35,910 nt of DNA, taken from positions 1-35,910 of the forward strand of contig NZ_BKZP01000034.1 of the NCBI RefSeq assembly GCF_008974185.1, in the 5' to 3' direction. The DNA comes from Weizmannia acidilactici. Lineage in GTDB: Bacteria; Bacillota; Bacilli; Bacillales; Bacillaceae_C. Positions 1-8,666 of this stretch are shown one piece after another (position 1 is the first letter of the stretch; the number at the start of each line of letters is the position of its first letter). The position numbers and the translations under genes are program-made. The notes below the pieces were generated by a model that saw only the letters and a program-made list of their open reading frames with translations, was not told where the DNA came from and ran no database searches.

Positions 1-16
1 TTATGGCAAATCAAAA

Positions 17-937
17 TCAGGCGGATTGCGCGGCTTCTGCTATCATTTTCGGATGAACAATGCAGCCGAATGCATCATCGCCGGATAAATGCTGCGCCGA
101 AAAGGAAATAAGCGCTTTTTTTACATTCCATGTCTTGTGGTTACTTGTGATTCGAACATCATCCGGCTTATAGGCAACTAGAAGCGATTGTTTTCCAACC
201 GTTTTTGCCGGCACAAGCCGGACGCGTCCGGCCCATCCATCCGGCAGCACCGTTTTTCCTTCCATTAGCCGGTCCGCATCTTCCGCAAGGGCGGCAACTT
301 CTTCCGGAAGCTTTTCTCGGATCGGCACGATAGAGACAACCATTGCCGGCAGCTGCGTCAGCGGATCATACAGCTGGTTGCCGCTGTCTACGAGGCCTTT
401 TAAGGTAAAATCGCAATCCTCGATGCGGATGTGCACGTCAACAAGCTGGTCGTACTTGATTTGTGCCGCCTCAATTCCCTTGATCCGGTTCTTTGAAAAA
501 ACCCATGCAGCCGGAATCCCGATGACAATGAATGTCCAGCTGACCGGGTCGCCGAATCCCCTGGTGCTTGCAAGCAGTGCATTCACCTCCATTTGAAAAT
601 GGAAGCTTAAAAAATAGTGGACACCGATCAGTATGCCCCCCATCAGGAATGTGGCAAAATAAAAGGTAAGCAAATTGGAAAAAAAATAGCGCCATCTTTT
701 ATAGCCGAAAACCGCAAACACCATGGCTACAGAAAAGGCCAGTTTCATAAACGGATTGCCGGCAAAACGGGAAAGTGAAGAGATGAAACCCATGATGATA
801 ATACCTGAACCGATGAGGCCGCCCAACAAAATCCGGAACAGACGCACTTTCCGCTTTAAAGCGATGCTTGTCAGCCATAAAAGCAGGCTGTCTGCAAGCA
901 AATTCAATAGCCAAATGGCATCCATATATACTACCAA
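17..937 (-). CDS. spoIIGA: SpoIIGA, pro-sigma-E processing aspartic protease
   Basis: Membrane protease that removes the pro-sequence of sigma-E in the mother cell after SpoIIR signals from the forespore. The protein is 306 aa (B. subtilis: about 309). The N-terminal ~150 residues hold several hydrophobic segments; the C-terminal half carries the catalytic DSGN motif at residues 183-186 (Asp184 by my count). I place the start at a TTG (937): an AGGGGGG Shine-Dalgarno lies 6 nt upstream and the product then begins LVVYMDAIWLLN, aligning with the B. subtilis start MKIYLDVIWLLN. The ATG two codons upstream directly abuts the SD and is unlikely. The next gene to the left is expected to be sigE, outside the window. 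A Spo0A-type promoter lies upstream (1020-1053). No bpr-like gene separates it from ftsZ. Confidence 0.95.
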   Translation of the reverse strand: MVVYMDAIWLLNLLADSLLLWLTSIALKRKVRLFRILLGGLIGSGIIIMGFISSLSRFAGNPFMKLAFSVAMVFAVFGYKRWRYFFSNLLTFYFATFLMGGILIGVHYFLSFHFQMEVNALLASTRGFGDPVSWTFIVIGIPAAWVFSKNRIKGIEAAQIKYDQLVDVHIRIEDCDFTLKGLVDSGNQLYDPLTQLPAMVVSIVPIREKLPEEVAALAEDADRLMEGKTVLPDGWAGRVRLVPAKTVGKQSLLVAYKPDDVRITSNHKTWNVKKALISFSAQHLSGDDAFGCIVHPKMIAEAAQSA

Positions 938-943
938 CCGCAT

Positions 944-950
944 CCCCCCT
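944..950 (-). promoter_or_regulatory. Shine-Dalgarno deciding the TTG start of spoIIGA
   Basis: AGGGGGG on the minus strand, 6 nt before TTG at 937 and 0 nt before ATG at 943. The spacing favours the TTG, in agreement with alignment to the B. subtilis N-terminus. Confidence 0.75.
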
Positions 951-1019
951 GCACACCGGCTTTCCCATTTACGGGACGAGGGCTGCCGCCTTTTGCGCCC
1001 CGCCCCTCTTTGTACGGCT

Positions 1020-1053
1020 AGTATACCGCATGAACGGCATAAAAGTATGTCAG
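1020..1053 (-). promoter_or_regulatory. spoIIG promoter (sigma-A with 22-bp spacer, Spo0A-activated type)
   Basis: On the minus strand CTGACA (1048-1053) and TATACT (1020-1025) are separated by 22 bp. Both hexamers are near-consensus sigma-A elements, but the spacer is 5 bp too long. This is the hallmark of the B. subtilis spoIIG promoter, which only fires when phosphorylated Spo0A contacts RNA polymerase. Distance to spoIIGA and the 0A-like box upstream agree. Function is inferred by analogy. Confidence 0.8.
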
Positions 1054-1091
1054 TTCCTGCTGGCAAAAAAATAGAACTTTTCATTTTTTTA

Positions 1092-1099
1092 TTCGAAAA
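1092..1099 (-). promoter_or_regulatory. Putative Spo0A box upstream of the spoIIG promoter
   Basis: Minus strand reads TTTTCGAA, one mismatch from the 0A-box form TTGTCGAA. It lies about 80 bp upstream of the expected transcription start, about where the distal Spo0A site is found in B. subtilis spoIIG. A second, proximal box overlapping the -35 is not clear by eye. Confidence 0.5.
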
Positions 1100-1139
1100 C
1101 TGTCAGTGTATCGGAAAACCGGTTCCCGTTTCACGATAT

Positions 1140-1190
1140 AAAAAAGAGCCCGCCGCCACTTAAGGCAAACACCTTTTTGCGGAGACAGGC
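1140..1190 (-). terminator. Rho-independent terminator after ftsZ
   Basis: Minus strand: GCCTGTCTCCGC, a 19-nt loop, then GTGGCGGCGGGC followed by TCTTTTTT. The arms pair over 12 positions with three G-U wobbles and one mismatch. It begins just after the ftsZ stop and separates ftsZ from spoIIGA. Confidence 0.75.
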
Positions 1191-1198
1191 CTTTTCCA

Positions 1199-2329
1199 TT
1201 ATTTTCTTCTGTTCCGGTTTCTTAAGAACGTCGGAATATCCAATGTATCTTCGCTGTACTGAACCGCACGGCCGGGATCCGGCTGGGGCTCTTCGTGTTT
1301 CGTTTCACGCTTCACCTGGTTTAAAGCCGGTTTTGCTTGCCCAAACGGCGCGCGCTGCTGTTTTGCCGCCTGTGCTTCTTCATTAAAGCCGGTTGCAATG
1401 ACCGTTACAACGATTTCATCCTTCAGACTGTCATTGATAACAGACCCGAAGATCATGTTCACTTCCTGGTCCGATGCCGAAGCGACAATATCGGCTGCTT
1501 CCTGTACTTCATACAAACTTAAATTCGTACTTCCGGTAATGTTCATCAATACGCCTTGCGCGCCATCGATAGATGTTTCAAGCAACGGGGATGAAATGGC
1601 TTTTTTCGCCGCTTCCTGCGCACGGTTTTCACCGGAGGCAATCCCGATCCCCATAAGAGCGGATCCTTTATTCGTCATGATCGTTTTGACATCTGCAAAA
1701 TCAAGGTTGATCAGACCCGGTACAGCAATCAGGTCGGAAATCCCCTGGACACCCTGGCGCAGCACGTTATCCGCTTCCCGGAACGCTTCAAGCATCGGCG
1801 TGCTTTTGTCGACAATTTCAAGAAGCCGGTCGTTTGGAATTACAATTAAAGTGTCTACCGCTTCTTTCATGGCATTGATCCCGCCTGCAGCCTGAGTGGC
1901 GCGCTTGCGGCCTTCAAACGTAAACGGCCTTGTGACAACGCCGACAGTTAAAGCACCCAATTCTTTTGCAATCTGCGCAATAACCGGTGCTGCCCCCGTT
2001 CCGGTTCCGCCGCCCATTCCGGCCGTTACAAACACCATATCCGCGCCCTTTAAAGCTTCCTCAATTTGTTCTTTGCTTTCTTCGGCCGCTTTCCTCCCCA
2101 CTTCCGGATTCGCCCCGGCGCCCAGCCCGCGCGTTAATTTTGCGCCGATCTGCATTTTGATTTCGGCTTTTGAAAGGTTCAAAGCCTGTGCATCGGTGTT
2201 GACCGCAATGAACTCAACACCCTGCAAGTCATGTTCAATCATGCGGTTGACGGCATTGTTGCCGCCGCCGCCAACCCCAATTACTTTTATGGTTGCTAAA
2301 GAGTCTAAATTTGTATCGAACTCCAACAT
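1199..2329 (-). CDS. ftsZ: Cell division protein FtsZ
   Basis: Tubulin-like GTPase that polymerises into the Z ring at midcell and recruits the divisome. 376 aa (B. subtilis 382). Seen: N-terminal glycine-rich nucleotide loop GVGGGGNN (18-25), signature GGGTGTG (106-112), T7-loop NLDFAD near residue 208 that completes the GTPase site of the neighbouring subunit, a variable linker from about 315, and the conserved C-terminal peptide [12 protein letters not shown] that binds FtsA, SepF and other partners. ATG start with AGGAGG 7 nt upstream. It lies 93 bp after ftsA and should be co-transcribed with it; a terminator follows. Confidence 0.99.
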   Translation of the reverse strand: MLEFDTNLDSLATIKVIGVGGGGNNAVNRMIEHDLQGVEFIAVNTDAQALNLSKAEIKMQIGAKLTRGLGAGANPEVGRKAAEESKEQIEEALKGADMVFVTAGMGGGTGTGAAPVIAQIAKELGALTVGVVTRPFTFEGRKRATQAAGGINAMKEAVDTLIVIPNDRLLEIVDKSTPMLEAFREADNVLRQGVQGISDLIAVPGLINLDFADVKTIMTNKGSALMGIGIASGENRAQEAAKKAISSPLLETSIDGAQGVLMNITGSTNLSLYEVQEAADIVASASDQEVNMIFGSVINDSLKDEIVVTVIATGFNEEAQAAKQQRAPFGQAKPALNQVKRETKHEEPQPDPGRAVQYSEDTLDIPTFLRNRNRRK

Positions 2330-2422
2330 TCACTAATCCTCCTAATTCGTATTGCATATCGTTGTTCCGGCCCTGCCGCTTCCGGAAGGCAATTCCACGC
2401 CGCGTTTTTGTTTTGACACTGG

Positions 2423-3718
2423 CTACTCGAAAAACAGGCCAAAGAATTTTTTCATCTTGGACGAAATTTTTTCTTCCTGCCTTGACTCTTGTTTTGGCCT
2501 TGGCTTTGATTGCGGCTTTTTGGCCGGTTTCGGCTCTGCATACTCCATCCCCGCCGCCACCGCATGGGAACTCACATTCCTTCCCTGCAACCGGGCGTGC
2601 CTGCAAGCGTACTGGATCAATCCCACTGCCGTCGTATACTGCGGTTCGCGGACACCGATATAGTCCGGAATGGCAACTCTTACGCGGTTTTGAAAGACGC
2701 TTTGTGCGAGTTCAAGCACGCCGGGCATGTTTGCGGTGCCTCCTGTCAAAACAATTCCTCCCGGCAAATCATGGATCCCGATTCTTTTTAGCTCCTTCTG
2801 GACAAACAAAAAGATTTCTTCTAATCTAGCTTCTATAATATCAGAAATTTGCAATTGGTTAAATTGTTCTTTTTGTTCGCTGCCAATAATCTGCACATCG
2901 AAAACATCGTCTTCCAGCGCATCCGGGCTGAATGCATGCCCGTGTTTCAGTTTTATCCTTTCCGCATCCTCTGTTGAAGTTCTTAAACAAATAGACAAAT
3001 CTTTTGTAATATGGTCTCCACCGACAGGCAAAACACTCGTCGTTTGGATATGGCCATTTTCAAAAACAGCCAAAGTTGTGGATCCGCCACCGATGTCAAC
3101 CAATACGGTCCCAAGTTCCATCTCGTCTTTGGATAACGCAATGGCACCTGCTGCCAGCGGCTGTAAAACAATTTCCGCAATGGTAAGGCCAGCCCTTTCA
3201 ACGCAGCGCAATGTGTTATGTAAGATTGTTTTGGAAGTGGTCACAATAACCCCTTCCACCTCCAACCTGACGCCGATCATCCCGCGAGGATCATGAATTT
3301 CGTCCAAACCGTCCACAATGAATTGCTTTGGAATGACGTTAACAATCTCTCTTTCGGGAGGAATAGAAAGCACTTGCGCCGCATCCATTACTCTTTGTAC
3401 ATCCCCATCTGTTATTTCACGGTTTCCACTCTGCACGGCCACAACCCCATGGCACGGCTGCAGCATCACATGATTGCCCGCAATGCCGACGATCACATGG
3501 TCAATTTTCATGCCGACCATTCTCTCCGCCTGTTCAATTGCACGCCTGATCGACAGGACGGTTTCATCTATATCTACAATTGAACCCTTCTTAATGCCCT
3601 CGGACCTGACATTGCCAACCCCGATGATATTTAATGAATCATTGGCCATTTCGGCAATGATGACTTTCGTGGTAGATGTACCGATGTCAAGACTCACATA
3701 AATTTCACTGTTGTTCAT
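2423..3718 (-). CDS. ftsA: Cell division protein FtsA
   Basis: Actin-family ATPase that tethers FtsZ to the membrane. 431 aa (B. subtilis 440). Seen: phosphate-binding DIGTSTTK near residue 11, second phosphate motif LVDIGGGSTT, adenosine motif VLTGGTANMPG, a basic/proline linker rich in K, P and Q after about 395, and a C-terminal amphipathic helix (SSKMKKFFGLFFE) that is the membrane-targeting sequence. ATG start with GGGAGGTG 7 nt upstream. Upstream 316 bp carry no gene but hold a sigma-H-type promoter (3873-3901), suggesting extra ftsAZ expression at the onset of sporulation, as known for B. subtilis. Confidence 0.98.
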   Translation of the reverse strand: MNNSEIYVSLDIGTSTTKVIIAEMANDSLNIIGVGNVRSEGIKKGSIVDIDETVLSIRRAIEQAERMVGMKIDHVIVGIAGNHVMLQPCHGVVAVQSGNREITDGDVQRVMDAAQVLSIPPEREIVNVIPKQFIVDGLDEIHDPRGMIGVRLEVEGVIVTTSKTILHNTLRCVERAGLTIAEIVLQPLAAGAIALSKDEMELGTVLVDIGGGSTTLAVFENGHIQTTSVLPVGGDHITKDLSICLRTSTEDAERIKLKHGHAFSPDALEDDVFDVQIIGSEQKEQFNQLQISDIIEARLEEIFLFVQKELKRIGIHDLPGGIVLTGGTANMPGVLELAQSVFQNRVRVAIPDYIGVREPQYTTAVGLIQYACRHARLQGRNVSSHAVAAGMEYAEPKPAKKPQSKPRPKQESRQEEKISSKMKKFFGLFFE

Positions 3719-4034
3719 ACTGCGGCACCTCCCTTTGCCTTTCTATCAATCTATCCGCCTGAATTATGATCACCAAATAAAAAAGAAATCCGTCCGCAAA
3801 CGGGCCGTTTCCGTTGTTCCAGTCTGATCAACCCGCCTGCCTTCCCCATTACAGAAGAATAATATAAAGTAAGTATTCTTCATTAGAATGAAATTCCCTT
3901 TTTTCAATCGGAACTTTTTTCATTTTCTTTTGATAAGCAAAATATTACCAGCCGTAAACCCAACGGCTTCTAAAATTTGGTTCCATCATAAGTCTACACT
4001 AAGATGAACATTGAGAAAAGCGAAATATGCAAGA
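3719..4034 (-). other. ftsA upstream intergenic region (316 bp)
   Basis: No coding sequence seen on either strand. Here B. subtilis has ylxW, ylxX and sbp. From the divIB side the minus strand shows a short hairpin (AGCCGT, 7-nt loop, ACGGCT, about 3950-3970) without a T-tract, then an A/T-rich segment with the sigma-H-type promoter, then the ftsA Shine-Dalgarno. One or more sigma-A promoters are likely, but none is clear enough to call. Confidence 0.5.
3873..3901 (-). promoter_or_regulatory. Sigma-H-type promoter for ftsAZ
   Basis: Minus strand: AAAGGGAAT (-35; consensus RNAGGAWWW, 8/9) at 3893-3901, 11-bp spacer, GAAGAATAC (-10; consensus RNNGAATWW, 8/9) at 3873-3881. Spacing fits sigma-H. 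B. subtilis ftsAZ is known to have a sigma-H promoter (P2) that raises FtsAZ during sporulation and supports the shift to polar septation; the same role is inferred here. Confidence 0.6.
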
Positions 4035-4802
4035 TTACCGGTCATTCTTTTCCGTGTCATAAGCTTTAAAATATGATCCGACTTCAAGGTCGATGACGCC
4101 TTTTTTGCCAGGTCCGATCTGGCTGATAATGGAAGGGTAATGGACCATTTTCTCGGCAAACGTCGCGATGCTTGCCCGTACTTCGAAACCGTTGTTCATA
4201 TAAAGCGTGACAAGCCCATCATCAACTTTCGAAGGGGAATACCGGACTTCCGAAATGGCATTCGTTATCGAATCCGGCAGTTTTTGCATCTGCCCGATCA
4301 TATCATGCAAATGCCGATCCTGTCGAAAGCCCGAAAAAATCAGGCTGTCGGCCGGGATATTGCGAATGGCGCGGCGGACGATCCGGCCGTTGTCCAATAC
4401 CGGCAAAAAACGCCCCTGTTCCTGCAAATAACCGATTTTCTCATGTTCTTTCACCTTTATGTACAGATTATTCGGCAGGGCAATGCCCACTTTTACAGAT
4501 TCAATTTCAGGAATTTGGCCAATTTTCTTTTGAATGGCTTCTTTATGGATATTCCAAATGTTTGTACTGGTTGTCACGCCGCTTTTTTTCAAAATCAATT
4601 GCCTGCCGACCGCCTCATTTCCTTCAATCCGGATATGATGGACGCGGCTGAGCGGGGACTCAAGATAAATAATCAGCATAACCAGGGTAAAAAAAGTAGA
4701 CAAGAGCATGATCAGCCTCCGGTTAGTTTTGCGCCGGCGCTGCTGCTTCAATTTTGGAATCCGGTCTTCTATCGATACGATGTTTTTATTGGAGCGCGCC
4801 AT
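4035..4802 (-). CDS. divIB: Cell division protein DivIB (FtsQ family)
   Basis: Bitopic divisome protein that, with FtsL and DivIC, links the Z ring to septal peptidoglycan synthesis. 255 aa (B. subtilis 263). Seen: basic cytoplasmic tail (1-28), one membrane segment (about 30-47), then an extracytoplasmic POTRA domain starting VHHIRIEGNEAV with the conserved IWNI and VGIALPN/LYIKVKE stretches, then the beta domain (to about 232) and a short charged tail. ATG start with GGGAGGAG 5 nt upstream. It follows murG by 31 bp. In B. subtilis murB lies between murG and divIB; here it is absent. Confidence 0.95.
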   Translation of the reverse strand: MARSNKNIVSIEDRIPKLKQQRRRKTNRRLIMLLSTFFTLVMLIIYLESPLSRVHHIRIEGNEAVGRQLILKKSGVTTSTNIWNIHKEAIQKKIGQIPEIESVKVGIALPNNLYIKVKEHEKIGYLQEQGRFLPVLDNGRIVRRAIRNIPADSLIFSGFRQDRHLHDMIGQMQKLPDSITNAISEVRYSPSKVDDGLVTLYMNNGFEVRASIATFAEKMVHYPSIISQIGPGKKGVIDLEVGSYFKAYDTEKNDR

Positions 4803-4833
4803 CTTGCTCCTCCCTTCATTCTTCCGCCAGCCT

Positions 4834-5934
4834 TTATTTCGTTCCTGCGGCCAGGTTTTCCATCACTTCATACAGTCTCCAGGAAGCATCGCGGATCCCG
4901 AGGTTGCGCGAAGCCATCCGCATTTTGACCAGCTGGTCCTTATCGAGCAAAATCCGGTCAATTAAGGACACCAGTTTTGACGGGGATAAATCTTTCTCCA
5001 GCAGCATAAGCGCTGCACCGCTTTCCACAAGCGTCCGCGCATTCTTTTCCTGGTGATTATTGGTCACATAGGGGCTTGGAATTAAAATACCCGGCAGGCC
5101 AAGTGCCGTTAATTCGGCAAGCGTCGTTGCCCCCGCCCTGGAAACAACAAGGTCAACCGCACGCAGTACTTCCGGCATATTATGGATGAACGGCACCACT
5201 TTGACATTGTCTTTTTCATCAATCAAGGCAATTTCTTTTTGGACGGCCTCGTAATGGACATCACCCGTCACATAAATCACCTGGTATTTTTTCTGTGCAA
5301 AATTGGCAAGTGATTTTACAACCGCTTCATTAATCGGTCTTGCACCGCGGCTTCCGCCGAAAATGAGGATGGTCGGGGGCTCCTTTTTTAGGCCGAACGT
5401 CTCCAGAACATTCCGGCTGCTTTCCCCCACAACTTCCGAAGCGCGCGGATTGCCTGTCAGCACAACTTTTTTTTCATCAAAAAATTCTCTTGCCGATTCA
5501 AAGCAAATCGCCACTTTATCGACATACCGGCTTAAAAATTTATTCGTTAATCCGGGCACGCTGTTTTGCTCGTGGATCATCGTTGGAATGTTCAATTTGG
5601 CAGCTGCATATACCACCGGGCCGCATACATAGCCGCCGGTCCCGATCACTACGTCCGGCTTAAATTCCTTAATGATTTTTTTGCATTGGCTGACCCCTTT
5701 GAGAAAGCGGACAACCGTTTTAATATTTTCAAATGATAAGGACCGCTTAAAGCCCGTAATGTGGATCGATTTAAACGGGATGTTTTCCCTCGGCACGAGA
5801 TTGGACTCCAGGCCTCTATCCGTTCCGATATATAAACATTCCGTATCTGGATGTTTTTGCTTAATGGTTCTGATCAAGGCCAGCGCAGGGTAAATATGCC
5901 CGCCGGTCCCGCCCCCGCTTACAATAATTTTCAT
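4834..5934 (-). CDS. murG: MurG, lipid II-forming GlcNAc transferase
   Basis: Adds GlcNAc from UDP-GlcNAc to lipid I on the inner membrane face, giving lipid II. 366 aa, GT28 family. Seen: GGGTGGH at 7-13, the HEQNSVPG stretch near 122, [10 protein letters not shown] near 190, and the UDP-GlcNAc-binding ARAGATT-type segment ([11 protein letters not shown]). I chose ATG 5934 (MKIIVSGGG), which has GAGGTGG about 5 nt upstream; a GTG three codons earlier overlaps that SD. A strong terminator lies upstream after spoVE, so murG needs its own promoter in the 180-bp gap, which also contains a long inverted repeat (5957-6030). Confidence 0.97.
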   Translation of the reverse strand: MKIIVSGGGTGGHIYPALALIRTIKQKHPDTECLYIGTDRGLESNLVPRENIPFKSIHITGFKRSLSFENIKTVVRFLKGVSQCKKIIKEFKPDVVIGTGGYVCGPVVYAAAKLNIPTMIHEQNSVPGLTNKFLSRYVDKVAICFESAREFFDEKKVVLTGNPRASEVVGESSRNVLETFGLKKEPPTILIFGGSRGARPINEAVVKSLANFAQKKYQVIYVTGDVHYEAVQKEIALIDEKDNVKVVPFIHNMPEVLRAVDLVVSRAGATTLAELTALGLPGILIPSPYVTNNHQEKNARTLVESGAALMLLEKDLSPSKLVSLIDRILLDKDQLVKMRMASRNLGIRDASWRLYEVMENLAAGTK

Positions 5935-5956
5935 TTTTTCCACCTCAAACTAATAT

Positions 5957-6030
5957 CCATTTGCAATATTTTAATATAGTATGTTTGGAACATTCATTTT
6001 TCTATAATACTATATTTTAAACTACAATGG
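5957..6030. repeat. Inverted repeat between spoVE and murG
   Basis: Perfect 10-bp arms AATATAGTAT (5973-5982) and ATACTATATT (6007-6016), spaced by 24 bp. The similarity extends imperfectly outward so that the arms end in CCATTTG and CAATGG. It lies between the spoVE terminator and the murG start. It may be a regulator site, an RNA hairpin in the murG leader, or a degenerate small element; nothing in the sequence decides. Confidence 0.5.
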
Positions 6031-6075
6031 GGCCCCAGTAAAACGATTATTAATAAAATGTTAACGGGATGTTAA

Positions 6076-6105
6076 ATAAAAAAAGAACCCCTTTTGAGGG
6101 ATTCT
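6076..6105 (-). terminator. Rho-independent terminator after spoVE
   Basis: Minus strand AGAATCCCT, CAAA loop, AGGGGTTCT, then seven T. One G-U pair. It starts 9 nt after the spoVE stop and should end the murE-to-spoVE transcript. Confidence 0.9.
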
Positions 6106-6113
6106 TTATCCGC

Positions 6114-7214
6114 TTACAGACGGGAATGGCGGCTGATGTTTAAAAGCACGCCGATCGCCACAAGCATTAAAGTTAAAGAAGATCCGCCGTAGCTGATAAA
6201 CGGCAGCGTGATCCCGGTAACCGGCATCAGACCGATGACCACGCTGATATTGATCACGACCTGGATCGCAATCATCGAAATAATGCCGACCGCAAGCAGG
6301 CTCCCGAACAAATCCGGCGCCCCGAGCGCGATCCGGATCCCGCGCCAGAGCAAAAGGGTGAACAAAACCAGGACAAAAGTCCCACCGATAAACCCGAGCT
6401 CTTCCGACAAAATCGCAAAAATAAAATCGTTTTGCGGCTCGGGAAGATAGAAAAATTTCTGTTTGCTTTCCCCGAGCCCCATGCCGAACAGCCCGCCCGG
6501 CCCGATCGCAAACAGCGACTGGATAATTTGGAATCCCGTCCCCCGCGGATCGGACCACGGATCCAAAAAAGAAGTAATCCGCGCCATCCGGTACGGCGCC
6601 GATAAAATCAAACCAACAAAGCCGGCAAGCCCGAGCATCCCGAGCATCACGAAATGTGCAATACGCGCACCTGCGACAAAAATCATGACAATACATGTCC
6701 CGAACATCACCGTCCCCGTCCCGAGGTCCGGCTGCAGCATAATCATCGCAAAGGCAATAAAAACAAGGCTTAATGCGGGCAGCATCCCTTTTCTAAAAGA
6801 CGTGACGTACTTTTGGTTTTCCGATAAAAATTTTGCCAAAAAGGCAATCAGTGCCATTTTAATAAATTCGGACGGCTGGATGGAGAAAGCGCCGACCCCG
6901 ATCCAGCTCCTCGACCCGTTCCGCTCAAGCCCGATGCCGGGAATCAAGACGAGCACGAGCAAAACAAAACATATGATCAGGATCGTTTTCGCCCATGCGC
7001 GCCACGTCCAGTAATCGATGCGCATGACCAAAAACATCGCCGCGACGCCGAGCCCTGCAAAAAGCAGCTGCCGCTTCAGGAAATAAAAAGAATCATGAAA
7101 TTTGTAATCCGCCACAATTTCGCTCGCGCTGTACACCATAATCAGGCCGACCGCCAGCAAAGATAAGGTGGCGATGATCAACAAAAGATCGGGATTGTTT
7201 TTTTTCGACGGCAT
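6114..7214 (-). CDS. spoVE: SpoVE, SEDS-family glycosyltransferase for spore cortex
   Basis: Multi-pass membrane protein that polymerises lipid II for the spore cortex with its partner SpoVD. 366 aa, the same length as B. subtilis SpoVE. About ten membrane segments; SEDS signatures seen include RNGSRSWIGVG, the FSIQPSEF stretch, QPDLGTGTV and the C-terminal PVTGITLPFISYGGSS. The vegetative homologue FtsW is usually about 400 aa, and the position between murD and murG also matches spoVE. Start: ATG 7214 with GGGGTG 7-8 nt upstream, giving MPSKKNNPDLLL like the B. subtilis protein; longer in-frame starts would add a proline-rich stretch without an SD. No clear sigma-E promoter found in the 95-bp gap to murD. 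Confidence 0.95.
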   Translation of the reverse strand: MPSKKNNPDLLLIIATLSLLAVGLIMVYSASEIVADYKFHDSFYFLKRQLLFAGLGVAAMFLVMRIDYWTWRAWAKTILIICFVLLVLVLIPGIGLERNGSRSWIGVGAFSIQPSEFIKMALIAFLAKFLSENQKYVTSFRKGMLPALSLVFIAFAMIMLQPDLGTGTVMFGTCIVMIFVAGARIAHFVMLGMLGLAGFVGLILSAPYRMARITSFLDPWSDPRGTGFQIIQSLFAIGPGGLFGMGLGESKQKFFYLPEPQNDFIFAILSEELGFIGGTFVLVLFTLLLWRGIRIALGAPDLFGSLLAVGIISMIAIQVVINISVVIGLMPVTGITLPFISYGGSSLTLMLVAIGVLLNISRHSRL

Positions 7215-7309
7215 CCGCGAACACCCCAGAAAAGAATTAGGGCCGTAGAAGTGCCGCACAGGCGGCGGAAAAACCGGCGTGCGGAGCAAATAGCCATTCG
7301 TCCAAGCCC

Positions 7310-8665
7310 TTATCTTAACTTATGCACGGCGTCGACGAAAATATCACCACGAATTTCAAAAGATTTATACTGGTCCCAGCTTGCGCATGCGGGAGACAAC
7401 AGAATAACATCGCCCGGCTCAGATAATTCCCAGGCAACCGGAACGGCTTCTTCCACATTCTCGACGCGCAGGACGACCGGAATGCCAGCTTTTTTTGCAG
7501 TGCTTTCCAGTTTCGGCGCAGTTTCCCCGAACGTGATCAAAGCCTTTACATATTTCAGACTCGGGATCAGTTCGTCAAACCCGTTTCCTCGGTCAAGCCC
7601 CCCGGCCAGCAAAATCACCGGCTGATGGAATGCTTTCAGCGCGGCTTTGCAGGCGAGAATATTCGTTGCTTTTGAGTCGTTGTAAAATTTCCGGCCTTCG
7701 ATTTCGCCGATGTATTGTGTACGGTGCTTAACACCTTTAAAAGTCTTCAGCACTTCGCGGATTGCTTCATCACTAGCACCCATTAATTTCGAAGCCGCCA
7801 CAGCCGCCAAAATATTTTCCAGATTATGGTCACCCGGCAGGACAACTTCGCTGCGGTCCATCATTTTTTTGCCCTTCCACATGATGCTGCCGTCTTTTAT
7901 GGACGCTCCGTCCTCCAAATATTCCTTTGTGGAAAACGGAATGATTTTTGCTTTCGTAAATGAAACGAGATCCCACAGATCCGGCTGGGCATGGTTCAGG
8001 ATGAGAAAATCGTCTTCCGTCTGGTTCCTTGTAATATTTGATTTTGCTTTTGCATAAGCTTGTTTTGTCCCATGGTAATCGAGATGGGCTTCATAAATAT
8101 TCGTAATGATGGCAATATGCGGCCTGAATGTTTGAACGCCCATCAGCTGGAAAGACGACAATTCCACAATCATCTGCTGGTTTGCTGTTGCTTTTTGCGC
8201 CACACTTGAAGCCACCGTGCCGATGTTCCCGGCAATTAACGGATCAAGGTTCCGGTCTGCCTTAAAGATTTCATAAATCAGCGTCGTCGTCGTTGTTTTT
8301 CCGTTTGTGCCCGTAATCCCGACCATTTCACATTCCGCAATTTTATAAGCCAGTTCGATTTCGGTTATGACCGGGATGCCTTTTTCAATCGCTCCCGCAA
8401 CGAGCGGGTTTGTGTACGGGATGCCCGGATTTTTTACAATCAGTTCAAATCCTTCGTCCAAAAGTTCAATCGGATGGCTCCCGCAAATGACTTTAATCCC
8501 CTGCTCCAAAAGCCCTTGCGCTTCTGCATTCTCTTCCAGCGGCTTGTAGTCGTTGACCGTCACAAATGCCCCGAGCTTATGCAAAAGCGAGGCCGCACTC
8601 ACCCCGCTTTTTGCCAGCCCCAGCACCAATACTTTTTTATGCTCATAATCTTTTATATTTTTCAT
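7310..8665 (-). CDS. murD: MurD, UDP-MurNAc-L-Ala:D-Glu ligase
   Basis: Cytoplasmic ATP-dependent ligase adding D-glutamate to UDP-MurNAc-L-alanine. 451 aa, as in B. subtilis. Seen: N-terminal Rossmann-like UDP-binding domain starting KVLVLGLAKSG, ATP P-loop GTNGKTT (119-125), central domain with the HLDYHGT stretch, and C-terminal domain with NDSKATN and LSPACASWDQ. ATG start 1 nt after the mraY stop; its SD (GAGGTG) lies within the last codons of mraY, so translation is likely coupled. Confidence 0.98.
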   Translation of the reverse strand: MKNIKDYEHKKVLVLGLAKSGVSAASLLHKLGAFVTVNDYKPLEENAEAQGLLEQGIKVICGSHPIELLDEGFELIVKNPGIPYTNPLVAGAIEKGIPVITEIELAYKIAECEMVGITGTNGKTTTTTLIYEIFKADRNLDPLIAGNIGTVASSVAQKATANQQMIVELSSFQLMGVQTFRPHIAIITNIYEAHLDYHGTKQAYAKAKSNITRNQTEDDFLILNHAQPDLWDLVSFTKAKIIPFSTKEYLEDGASIKDGSIMWKGKKMMDRSEVVLPGDHNLENILAAVAASKLMGASDEAIREVLKTFKGVKHRTQYIGEIEGRKFYNDSKATNILACKAALKAFHQPVILLAGGLDRGNGFDELIPSLKYVKALITFGETAPKLESTAKKAGIPVVLRVENVEEAVPVAWELSEPGDVILLSPACASWDQYKSFEIRGDIFVDAVHKLR

Positions 8666-8666
8666 A

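Noticed and set aside
2293-2829. 178-codon plus-strand frame opposite ftsZ/ftsA
   Set aside because: Entirely antisense to two certain essential genes, no SD, no domain.
7254-7284. Hairpin CCGCAC/GTGCGG between murD and spoVE as a terminator
   Set aside because: Six-bp stem with a 19-nt loop and no T-tract; would not terminate efficiently.
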